Positions 24,972 to 32,458 of a DNA stretch of 64,000 nt are shown piece by piece. The translations under genes were made by a program, and so were the position numbers. Positions within the stretch are counted from its first letter, which is position 1. Each line of letters starts with the position of its first letter. The notes beneath the pieces were generated by a model. That model saw nothing but the letters and a program-made list of their open reading frames with translations, did no database searches and was not told where the DNA came from. The DNA lies in NCBI RefSeq assembly GCF_037893185.1, contig NZ_CP140772.1, positions 5,518,001 to 5,582,000 of the forward strand, written 5' to 3'. Source of the stretch: Chitinophaga sp. 180180018-3 (lineage in GTDB: Bacteria > Bacteroidota > Bacteroidia > Chitinophagales > Chitinophagaceae).

Positions 24972-25922
24972 CTATGCATGATGTTCTTTAGCAGACAGGT
25001 ATCTTTCTGCGTCCAGGGCTGCCATACAACCGCTGCCGGCAGCAGTTACAGCCTGGCGGTAGATCTTGTCCTGCACGTCGCCACAGGCGAAAACTCCTTC
25101 CACGCTGGTCCGGGTGGAGCCAGGTTCGGTGATGATATAATCCTGTTCATCGCGTTTCAGGAAGTCCTTAAAGATGTCAGAATTAGGCTGATGGCCGATC
25201 GCTACGAAGAAAGCACTTACCGGAACATCTTTCTTTTCCTTTGTCTTATTATTTAATATTCTTACTGCTTCCACTTTGTTTTCGCCCAGTACTTCATCAG
25301 TTTCTGAGTTCCAGTACACGATGATATTGGATGTTTTCAATACACGGTCCTGCATTACTTTGGAGGCGCGCATTTCACCGCGGCGAACCAGCATATGTAC
25401 AGTACTGCACATTTTAGACAGGTAGAGTGCTTCTTCTGCTGCCGTATCACCGGCACCTACGATAGCCACTTCTTTACCTCTGAAGAAGAAACCATCGCAA
25501 ACGGCGCAGGCAGATACGCCGCTGCCGTTCAGTCGTTGCTCCGACGGGAGGCCCAGCCATTTAGCAGAAGCTCCTGTAGCAATAATAATTGCATCAGCGG
25601 TGATCTCTTTTTCTTCGTCGATGATAACTTTATAAGGTTGTTTACTAAAATCCACTGCAGTAGCCATACCATAGCGGATATCAGCTCCCATACGGGTGGC
25701 CTGTTTTTCGAAATCCACCATCATTTCCGGGCCCTGGATACCTTCCGGATAGCCCGGATAGTTTTCCACTTCGGTGGTGATGGTTAATTGTCCTCCTGGC
25801 TGTATGCCCTGGTATAATACTGGTTTAAGGTTGGCTCTTGCGGCATAAATAGCAGCGGTGTAACCGGCAGGGCCGGACCCGATGATCAATAAATGCACGT
25901 GCTCTTGTTGTTTGTTTTCCAT
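24972..25922 (-). CDS. trxB: thioredoxin reductase
   Basis: NADPH-dependent FAD enzyme that reduces thioredoxin in the cytosol. The 316 residues have the FAD-binding GSGPAGYTAAIYAARANL (about 14-31) and the redox-active CAVCDG (about 138-143). The NADPH fold is AIVGAGDTAAEEALYLS, and the C-terminal FAD signature is GVFACGDVQDKIYRQAVTAAGSG. Length and motif order are typical of low-molecular-weight TrxB. It starts 18 bp after the DUF4249 gene and may be its downstream operon partner. Confidence 0.97.
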   Translation of the reverse strand: MENKQQEHVHLLIIGSGPAGYTAAIYAARANLKPVLYQGIQPGGQLTITTEVENYPGYPEGIQGPEMMVDFEKQATRMGADIRYGMATAVDFSKQPYKVIIDEEKEITADAIIIATGASAKWLGLPSEQRLNGSGVSACAVCDGFFFRGKEVAIVGAGDTAAEEALYLSKMCSTVHMLVRRGEMRASKVMQDRVLKTSNIIVYWNSETDEVLGENKVEAVRILNNKTKEKKDVPVSAFFVAIGHQPNSDIFKDFLKRDEQDYIITEPGSTRTSVEGVFACGDVQDKIYRQAVTAAGSGCMAALDAERYLSAKEHHA

Positions 25923-25940
25923 ACTTTTCTAACTGTATAA

Positions 25941-26816
25941 TTACTTGCTGATAATAATACTTTTATAGGTCGTTGCATATCCGCCCCAGTAGCCCAATGC
26001 GCCAGGTACATTACCCAGAATACGGGTTGGAGTGGAAAATGGATTGCCGTTACTGTTGAAGGCAAAATCAACTGTTCGCCAGAAATCCCACGTCGCCTTA
26101 TCAATATTACAAAACTTAAGGGTAATGGTATCTCCAAGATTGAACAGCGAATAGTACGCTGGCGGCTTCTCATTTTTATTTACACCTGCGTCCACCGGAG
26201 TTTCAAATGTTGTGCCGTTCACCAGCTGATCATCCATAACAGAATTCAACCCCGGGAAATAGGGCTGACGGTTTGTTCGGGTGAAGTAGCGTGCATAGTT
26301 CCCAAATGCAGGTACATCGGTGATTTTAACCCATAACCGGGCCCTCAGTGTGTCATCATCGGGCCTGACAAGTGCCCACCAGATCGAATCAAGACGGAGG
26401 CCGCGCTGTGGTATAGTTGTCACAGACTGGTATGTCTTATTGTCAGCATCGATATGTAGTGTATACGTACCTGATACTTTGCCGGTGAAATTTCCGGGGC
26501 CACTCCGGTGATCGGCGGTATAAATAAAGAACCTGACATTTCCGCTGTCTACTGCCACTTCTTTAAGGTTCATGGTTTTGCGGCCATCGGATACTGTGAC
26601 CACGGCGTTATGAACGAAGGCATTGGTCAGCACTTCAGGGTCTATCTTTGAGAAGTAGTTGAGGCTGCGGGTGAGGATCACCTGGGGATACATCCCGCTT
26701 TCAATTCTGCCTTCTACCACCAGCTGAGGATCCTGTTGTGGTAACTGAACACTGATATCCTTTTCACAGGCGGAAAAGACTGTTATTATCGGCATCAGGA
26801 AGGGCAGTATACGCAT
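25941..26816 (-). CDS. DUF4249 lipoprotein
   Basis: A 291-residue lipoprotein (signal MRILPFLMPIITVFSAC) matching DUF4249: DPQLVVEGRIESGMYPQVILTRS at the start, followed by beta-rich segments such as YTLHIDADNKTYQSVTTIPQRG. In Bacteroidota these proteins usually accompany TonB-dependent receptors, but none is adjacent here, so this is an orphan. Function unknown. It lies upstream of trxB. Confidence 0.87.
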   Translation of the reverse strand: MRILPFLMPIITVFSACEKDISVQLPQQDPQLVVEGRIESGMYPQVILTRSLNYFSKIDPEVLTNAFVHNAVVTVSDGRKTMNLKEVAVDSGNVRFFIYTADHRSGPGNFTGKVSGTYTLHIDADNKTYQSVTTIPQRGLRLDSIWWALVRPDDDTLRARLWVKITDVPAFGNYARYFTRTNRQPYFPGLNSVMDDQLVNGTTFETPVDAGVNKNEKPPAYYSLFNLGDTITLKFCNIDKATWDFWRTVDFAFNSNGNPFSTPTRILGNVPGALGYWGGYATTYKSIIISK

Positions 26817-26850
26817 AGATGCAAAAATAAGGGGAGTTCATTTAAATAAA

Positions 26851-26882
26851 AACACCGACCATGTATTTACAAGGCCGGTGTT
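26851..26882 (-). terminator. terminator of rpoD
   Basis: 10-bp stem with one wobble (26851-26860 with 26873-26882), a 12-nt loop and a TTTTT tract on the minus strand, about 70 bp after the rpoD stop. Confidence 0.78.
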
Positions 26883-26949
26883 CTTATAGAATAAAGAGGA
26901 TTTATAGATTTATTCGTCTGGTTCCTGCGAACCGCTTTAAATAAAGGTA

Positions 26950-27807
26950 TTATCCCAGGTAAGATTTCAATGCGCCGCTATAACGTGCTTTCTGCAACCT
27001 CTTGATAGCGCGTTCTTTAATCTGCCTGATTCTTTCTTTCGTCAGATCATACTTCTGACCGATTTGTTCGATTGTTGCGCCGTTTTCACCATCCAGACCA
27101 AAGTAGGCATTCACAATTTCTGCTTCGCGGGGGCTCAGGGATTTCAATACCCTGCGGATTTCCTCGCGGAGAGAATCTCTCATCACGTCGTCATCAGTAA
27201 TATCTCCACCTTCCAGCAAGTCGCCCATTGCTACATCTTCCGCCTCGTGCACTGGTGCATCTAAGGACATATGGCGGGTGTTGCTCTGGAAGATATTGTT
27301 AATTTCTGATTCAGACATTTCCAGGATTTCTGCGAGTTCCTCGGTAGAAGGCTCACGCTCGTTTTCCTGCTCAAATGCCATGTAAGCTTTGTTAGCTTTA
27401 TTATAGGTGCCAATTTTGTTTTGTGGCAGACGAACAAGACGTCCCTGTTCGGCCAATGCCTGTAGAATGGACTGGCGAATCCACCATACTGCATAAGAGA
27501 TAAATTTGAAACCTTTTGTTTCATCGAAACGCTGTGCTGCCTTTATCAGACCAAGATTACCTTCGTTAATAAGGTCACTCAGGCTAAGTCCCTGGTGCTG
27601 ATACTGCTTCGCAACTGAAACCACGAAACGTAAGTTTCCTGTAGTCAATCTTTCAAGAGCCTTTTGATCGCCCATTTTAATGCGCTGCGCCAAAACGGTC
27701 TCTTCCTCAGGTGTTAACAAAGGGATCTTCGAGATTTCCTGCAGGTATTTTTCTACCGCCTGCGAATCACGATTGGTGATCTGGGTGGCAATTTTAAGTT
27801 GCCTCAT
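26950..27807 (-). CDS. rpoD: primary sigma factor RpoD/SigA (short Bacteroidota type)
   Basis: Housekeeping sigma factor. The 285 residues lack region 1.1 and begin near region 1.2 (DSQAVEKYLQEISKIPLLTPEEE). They have region 2 with RFVVSVAKQYQHQGLSLSDLI and KFISYAVWWIRQSILQA, region 3, and region 4 with LTKERIRQIKERAIKRLQKA. Bacteroidota primary sigmas are this short and recognise TTTG/TAnnTTTG promoters, which agrees with those seen across this window. It is a single gene with a terminator and its own promoter region. Confidence 0.96.
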   Translation of the reverse strand: MRQLKIATQITNRDSQAVEKYLQEISKIPLLTPEEETVLAQRIKMGDQKALERLTTGNLRFVVSVAKQYQHQGLSLSDLINEGNLGLIKAAQRFDETKGFKFISYAVWWIRQSILQALAEQGRLVRLPQNKIGTYNKANKAYMAFEQENEREPSTEELAEILEMSESEINNIFQSNTRHMSLDAPVHEAEDVAMGDLLEGGDITDDDVMRDSLREEIRRVLKSLSPREAEIVNAYFGLDGENGATIEQIGQKYDLTKERIRQIKERAIKRLQKARYSGALKSYLG

Positions 27808-28134
27808 ATGAAAAATTGTATTGGTTTAGAAATATAATAACAGCGAAAGAAATTTTTTGTTCGAACTTTTAAAAATATTAACTTACAAAGTTTCCCGCGC
27901 TTTATTGTTGTTTTCGAAATAAGTCTGCAAAGATCGTGCTAAGCAATCACTCTACCAAATCCTTCTTATATTTGCCAGCCATATAACAAAGTACAGTTTT
28001 AAAACGGAATTTAATAGCCCTTTAGTCCCTGTACAGCCATGCTTTATACAAATTTTAACAATTGATAAAGAATCATATTTAAATTAGCATCTTAACTAAT
28101 TTATTTGTTAAGCTGTTGCAAATTTTTCAACAAA
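27808..28134. other. divergent intergenic region between rpoD and threonine aldolase
   Basis: A 327-bp AT-rich gap with a plausible rpoD promoter (27928-27959). For the aldolase only an imperfect TTTATTTG at about 28100-28107 is seen. No coding potential. Confidence 0.6.
27928..27959 (-). promoter_or_regulatory. candidate rpoD promoter (TTTG-N20-GATCTTTG)
   Basis: Minus-strand TTTG (27959-27956), a 20-base spacer, then GATCTTTG (27935-27928), one base from TAnnTTTG. The leader would be about 115 nt. Confidence 0.45.
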
Positions 28135-29151
28135 ATGATCGACTTCAGAAGCGACACTTTTACACGTCCCGGCCCTGGCATGTTGCAAGCCATGTTACAG
28201 GCAGAAACCGGTGATGATGTTTTCGGTGAAGACCCCACCGTCAACCAACTGGAAGCCATGATGGCAGATTACTTTGGCAAACCGGCAGCCTTGTACTGCC
28301 CTTCCGGCACAATGAGTAATCAGATTGCTATAAAAGTACATACGTTGCCAGGGGATGAAGTGGTTTGCAGCAATCTTGCTCACGTGTATATTTATGAAGG
28401 CGGCGGCATCGCATTTAACTCCGGCGCGCAGGTACATGCCATTACGGGCGACAGAGGCATGATCAGCGCCTCCCAGGTGGAGGCAGCCATCAATCCCGAC
28501 GATGTACACAAGGCCCGTACCAGCCTGGTATGCCTGGAAAATACTTCTAATCGCGGTGGTGGATGTTATTACGATTGGGAAGAGATGGTAAAAATCGGTG
28601 AGATCTGCAAGACGCACAACCTGGCATTTCACCTCGACGGGGCCCGGCTTTTTAATGCCCTGGTTGCCACCGGACAGGATCCGAAAGCGTATGGCCAACT
28701 GTTCGATAGCATCTCCGTTTGCCTCAACAAGGGTATGGGTTGCCCTATGGGCTCCTTGTTGCTTGGCAGCGAAACATTCATCAAACAGGCCAGAAGAATA
28801 CGCAAAAAGTTTGGCGGAGGCCTCCGGCAGGCCGGTTATATGGCTGCTACCGGCATCTACGCCATGGAAAACAATATTGCCCGCCTGGCCCACGACCACC
28901 AGCACGCTAAACTGATAGCCCAGGCCCTGCTTGAAAAAACATTCATCGGTCATATGTTACCGGTAGACACCAATATTCTCATTTTTGAAGTGACCAGCGG
29001 ATGGTCGCCGAAAACCTTTGCCGATTATCTTAAAAGAGAGGACATCCTTGTCATGCCCATCTCGCCTACTCAGGTACGCATGGTCACCCACCTGGATATT
29101 ACACCGGAAATGATCAGCCAAACCTGCGACGTGATTGCAGAAATGGAATAA
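28135..29151 (+). CDS. ltaE: low-specificity L-threonine aldolase
   Basis: PLP enzyme cleaving L-threonine or allo-threonine to glycine and acetaldehyde. The 338 residues start MIDFRSDTFTRPGPGM. They contain GDDVFGEDPTVNQLE, the substrate region CLENTSNRGGG, the Asp of HLDGARLFNA and the PLP lysine in VCLNKGMGCPMGSLL (about residue 200). Length and fold are typical of the beta-eliminating-lyase family. The ATG at 28135 is preferred because the longer frame begins with TTG. Confidence 0.93.
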   Translation: MIDFRSDTFTRPGPGMLQAMLQAETGDDVFGEDPTVNQLEAMMADYFGKPAALYCPSGTMSNQIAIKVHTLPGDEVVCSNLAHVYIYEGGGIAFNSGAQVHAITGDRGMISASQVEAAINPDDVHKARTSLVCLENTSNRGGGCYYDWEEMVKIGEICKTHNLAFHLDGARLFNALVATGQDPKAYGQLFDSISVCLNKGMGCPMGSLLLGSETFIKQARRIRKKFGGGLRQAGYMAATGIYAMENNIARLAHDHQHAKLIAQALLEKTFIGHMLPVDTNILIFEVTSGWSPKTFADYLKREDILVMPISPTQVRMVTHLDITPEMISQTCDVIAEME

Positions 29152-29220
29152 AAGGACGACATCTGGCCACCGACCGGTGGCTGCATTCTCTTTAAATTTC
29201 CATCTCTCCGTAATCTCTGT

Positions 29221-29228
29221 TATTTTTG
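29221..29228 (+). promoter_or_regulatory. valS promoter -7 element (TATTTTTG)
   Basis: Matches TAnnTTTG, 16 nt upstream of the ATG at 29245. No -33 TTTG at proper spacing. Confidence 0.55.
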
Positions 29229-29244
29229 CAACCTTATATTATAT

Positions 29245-31896
29245 ATGAATCGCATGGAACTTTCGAAAAATTACCTGCCCGCAACGGTTGAAGAAAAATG
29301 GTACAAACACTGGATGGACAAAGGCTATTTCCGCTCTAAACCGGATGGCCGACAGCCTTTTACTGTAGTTATCCCCCCACCTAATGTGACCGGGGTCTTG
29401 CATCTTGGTCATACACTCAACGAAACCGTCCAGGACATCCTGGTGCGCCGCGCCCGCATGAGCGGATATAACGCCTGCTGGGTACCAGGTTCCGACCATG
29501 CGTCTATTGCCACTGAAGCCAAAGTGGTAAACATGCTGAAACAGGAAAAAGGAATCGAAAAATCGCAGCTGACAAGAGAAGAATTCCTGAAGCATGCCTT
29601 TGAATGGAAAGAAAAATATGGCGATATTATCTATCATCAGATAAAGAAACTCGGCTGCAGTTGCGACTGGGACCGCGTTACCTTTACAATGGATGATCAT
29701 TACTATAAAGCAGTTATTTCTGTTTTCACTGATCTTTACAAAAAAGGAGTAATCTACCGCGGTGCGCGTATGATTAACTGGGATCCTAAAGCTAAAACTG
29801 CCCTGAGTGATGAGGAAGTGGAATACAAAGATCTCCAGGGTAAACTTTATCATGTAAAGTACGCTATCGTGGATGCCGCCGGTAATGCTACCGGAGAATA
29901 CATCACCATTGCTACCCAGCGTCCGGAAACGATCATGGGGGATACTGCCATTTGCGTAAATCCTGAAGATGAGCGGTATACCCATCTCAAGGGACACTTC
30001 GCAATAGTGCCGCTGGTAAACCGCCGGGTACCGGTAATATTTGATACTTATGTAGATAAGGAATTCGGAACCGGTGCGTTGAAAGTAACGCCCGCCCACG
30101 ACATTAACGACTACAACCTGGGACTGAAACATAACCTGGAAATTGTAGATACCCTGAACGACGATGGTACGCTCAGTACTGCCGCCGTAGTGTTTGTAGG
30201 GACAGACCGCTTCGTTGCCCGCAAGAAAGTAGTAGCAGCCCTTGCAGAAGAAGGACTGCTGGTAAAAGAGCAAGAATACACTACCCGCCTTGGTTACAGC
30301 CAACGCAATCCTGATACGGTAGTAGAACCCCGTATTTCTACCCAGTGGTTCGTTAAAATGGCGGAATTGGCCAAACCGGCACTGGATGCAGTAGTAAATG
30401 GCGATGTAAGAATCCATCCCGGTGACCGGTTCCTCGCGACTTACAAATACTGGATGGAGAATGTAAAGGACTGGTGTATTTCCCGCCAGCTCTGGTGGGG
30501 TCAGCGCATCCCGGCCTGGTATGCCGCCGACGGTACTTTTGAAGTGGCTGCCACTGCTGCAGAAGCAGTACAGCAATTCGCAGCACGCGGCGTTGATATT
30601 ACAGCTGATTCTCTGAAACAGGACGAAGACTGCCTGGATACCTGGTTCAGTTCCTGGTTGTGGCCAATGGAAGTATTCAATGGTATTTCCCAGCCCAACA
30701 ACGAAGATATTAACTACTACTACCCTACTTCTGTGCTGGTAACCGGTCAGGATATCATCTTCTTCTGGGTAGCACGTATGATTATGGCCGGCCTGGAATA
30801 TAAGCAGGTGAAGCCTTTCAACGATGTTTATTTCACCGGCATGGTGCGCGATAAACTCGGTCGCAAGATGAGTAAGCAGCTGGGGAACTCTCCGGATCTG
30901 CTGGAACTGATCCATTCGTTTGGTGCAGATGCGGTGCGTTTCGGTATCATGATCTCCTCTCCTGCCGGAAACGATCTGCTGTACGATGATGCCAGCTGTG
31001 AACAGGGCCGTAACTTTAACAACAAGATCTGGAACGCACTGAAACTGATAAGAATGTGGGAACAACGCCTGGAAGAAGGTGGTGATGCCGACAACAACTT
31101 CGCGGTACAATGGTTCCAGAGCCGGTTGAGCGAAGTACAGCTTGAAGTAGCTTCCCTGCACAAAGATTTCCGCCTCAGTGAAGGGCTGAAAGCCATCTAC
31201 AGCCTCATCTGGGATGATTTCTGTAACTGGTACCTGGAATGGATCAAGCCCGGTTTTGAACAACCGATGGCGGCTGGTATATTCCGCAAAACTGTTTCCT
31301 TCTTCGAGCAGCTGATGCAGTTGCTCCATCCTTATATGCCGTTCATTACAGAGGAGATTTATCAGTTACTGCAGCCACGCAACACTGAAGATTCCCTTAT
31401 GATGAAACAGTTCACCACACCGGATGCGCCTGTACATGCAACCCTGCTGGAAGGCGTACTGGCAAAGGAAGTGATCACCGGTATCCGCGATACCCGGAAT
31501 AAACACCAGATCAAACCTAAGGAGCCGATCGTACTGCATATAGAAACCAAACACGATAATGCGTTCAAACAAATTGAAGGCATACTGGCCAAGCAGGTGA
31601 ACGCCAGTGCTGTTCACTACGTGCAGGAACCTGTAGCAGGTTGTATCACGGTTGTTATCCAGAAAGATAAATTCTACCTGGGTACTGAAACAGCACTTGA
31701 TACCACTGCACAGAAAACCTCGCTGCTCAAGGATCTCGACTACCTAAAAGGTTTCCTTCAATCAGTAGAGAAGAAGCTGGCGAATGAAGGTTTCGTACAG
31801 AAGGCAAAACCGGAAGCAGTAGAAGCAGAACGCAGGAAAAAAGCAGATGCAGAGGCTAAGATCGCTGTGATAGAAGAAAGCTTAAAAACCTTGTAA
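29245..31896 (+). CDS. valS: valyl-tRNA synthetase
   Basis: Class I aminoacyl-tRNA synthetase charging tRNA-Val. The 883 residues have the HIGH-type motif in PPPNVTGVLHLGHTLNE (about 46-62), the CP1 editing domain (ATQRPETIMGDTA), and DTWFSSWLWPMEVF. The KMSKS-type loop is KMSKQLGNSPD (about 534-544). The C-terminus has the valyl coiled-coil arm (about 810-883, rich in Lys/Glu/Ala). Length and domain order are complete. A nearby second ATG (29254) is possible. A strong terminator follows. Confidence 0.98.
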   Translation: MNRMELSKNYLPATVEEKWYKHWMDKGYFRSKPDGRQPFTVVIPPPNVTGVLHLGHTLNETVQDILVRRARMSGYNACWVPGSDHASIATEAKVVNMLKQEKGIEKSQLTREEFLKHAFEWKEKYGDIIYHQIKKLGCSCDWDRVTFTMDDHYYKAVISVFTDLYKKGVIYRGARMINWDPKAKTALSDEEVEYKDLQGKLYHVKYAIVDAAGNATGEYITIATQRPETIMGDTAICVNPEDERYTHLKGHFAIVPLVNRRVPVIFDTYVDKEFGTGALKVTPAHDINDYNLGLKHNLEIVDTLNDDGTLSTAAVVFVGTDRFVARKKVVAALAEEGLLVKEQEYTTRLGYSQRNPDTVVEPRISTQWFVKMAELAKPALDAVVNGDVRIHPGDRFLATYKYWMENVKDWCISRQLWWGQRIPAWYAADGTFEVAATAAEAVQQFAARGVDITADSLKQDEDCLDTWFSSWLWPMEVFNGISQPNNEDINYYYPTSVLVTGQDIIFFWVARMIMAGLEYKQVKPFNDVYFTGMVRDKLGRKMSKQLGNSPDLLELIHSFGADAVRFGIMISSPAGNDLLYDDASCEQGRNFNNKIWNALKLIRMWEQRLEEGGDADNNFAVQWFQSRLSEVQLEVASLHKDFRLSEGLKAIYSLIWDDFCNWYLEWIKPGFEQPMAAGIFRKTVSFFEQLMQLLHPYMPFITEEIYQLLQPRNTEDSLMMKQFTTPDAPVHATLLEGVLAKEVITGIRDTRNKHQIKPKEPIVLHIETKHDNAFKQIEGILAKQVNASAVHYVQEPVAGCITVVIQKDKFYLGTETALDTTAQKTSLLKDLDYLKGFLQSVEKKLANEGFVQKAKPEAVEAERRKKADAEAKIAVIEESLKTL

Positions 31897-31913
31897 TTGT
31901 TATACTTTTTGAG

Positions 31914-31949
31914 ATCGCCCGGCCGTTACTATACCGGGCGATTTTTTTT
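31914..31949 (+). terminator. terminator of valS
   Basis: Perfect 9-bp GC-rich stem (31914-31922 with 31934-31942), an 11-nt loop and a run of eight T, 18 bp after the stop codon. Confidence 0.9.
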
Positions 31950-31963
31950 ATCCATGTACTATC

Positions 31964-32455
31964 ATGCAAAAACACCTGTTACTTAGTTTACTTTTAGCTA
32001 CTGCTGTTATGCCAGTATTGGCGCAAACCGGAAAAAAGCCGGCCACCCCCAAAGGCCATCCAGCTGCCGCCGCTGTAGCCAACCAAAAACCGAAAAAACT
32101 GCGTAGCACCTGGGGAATATTTCTGAGTGATACCCTTTCCAAAACTGAGGTGATAAAGCTGCTGGATTCCGCACTGGTAGTACGTGATGAAAAGAATGTC
32201 CGCTACCCGGTGATTTCCTTTGCGCTCACTTATGAAAAGCACGAACCGTATTTGAACGACACCACCGGACAGGTGGCGGTGTATAAAGACTATACCGGGG
32301 AAAATTTTAAATCTGCCACCCTCAGCCCACTGTGGAGCAATGGCCTGAAAGATCAACTGAAGTCGGGCGACATCCTTTATTTCGATGAGATCATTGTCCG
32401 CTATACCGGTGATAAACTCTATAAAGCTCCTCCCATTCAGATTACCGTTAAATAG
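31964..32455 (+). CDS. exported protein with GldM C-terminal-like domain
   Basis: The 163 residues have a signal peptide (MQKHLLLSLLLATAVMPVLA), a Lys/Ala/Pro-rich linker (about 23-48) and one beta-sandwich-like domain. The end, LKDQLKSGDILYFDEIIVRY followed by APPIQITVK, resembles the last domain of the gliding/type IX secretion protein GldM. This is by eye only, and no GldKLN genes are nearby. It may be a stand-alone relative. The gene is small, ends 3 bp from the convergent outer-membrane protein gene, and its function is unknown. Confidence 0.7.
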   Translation: MQKHLLLSLLLATAVMPVLAQTGKKPATPKGHPAAAAVANQKPKKLRSTWGIFLSDTLSKTEVIKLLDSALVVRDEKNVRYPVISFALTYEKHEPYLNDTTGQVAVYKDYTGENFKSATLSPLWSNGLKDQLKSGDILYFDEIIVRYTGDKLYKAPPIQITVK

Positions 32456-32458
32456 TGT

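Noticed and set aside
29239..31329. Long open frame antisense to valS
   Set aside because: It lies wholly within the clearly functional valS gene in the opposite strand and has no recognisable protein pattern; it is a shadow of the coding frame.
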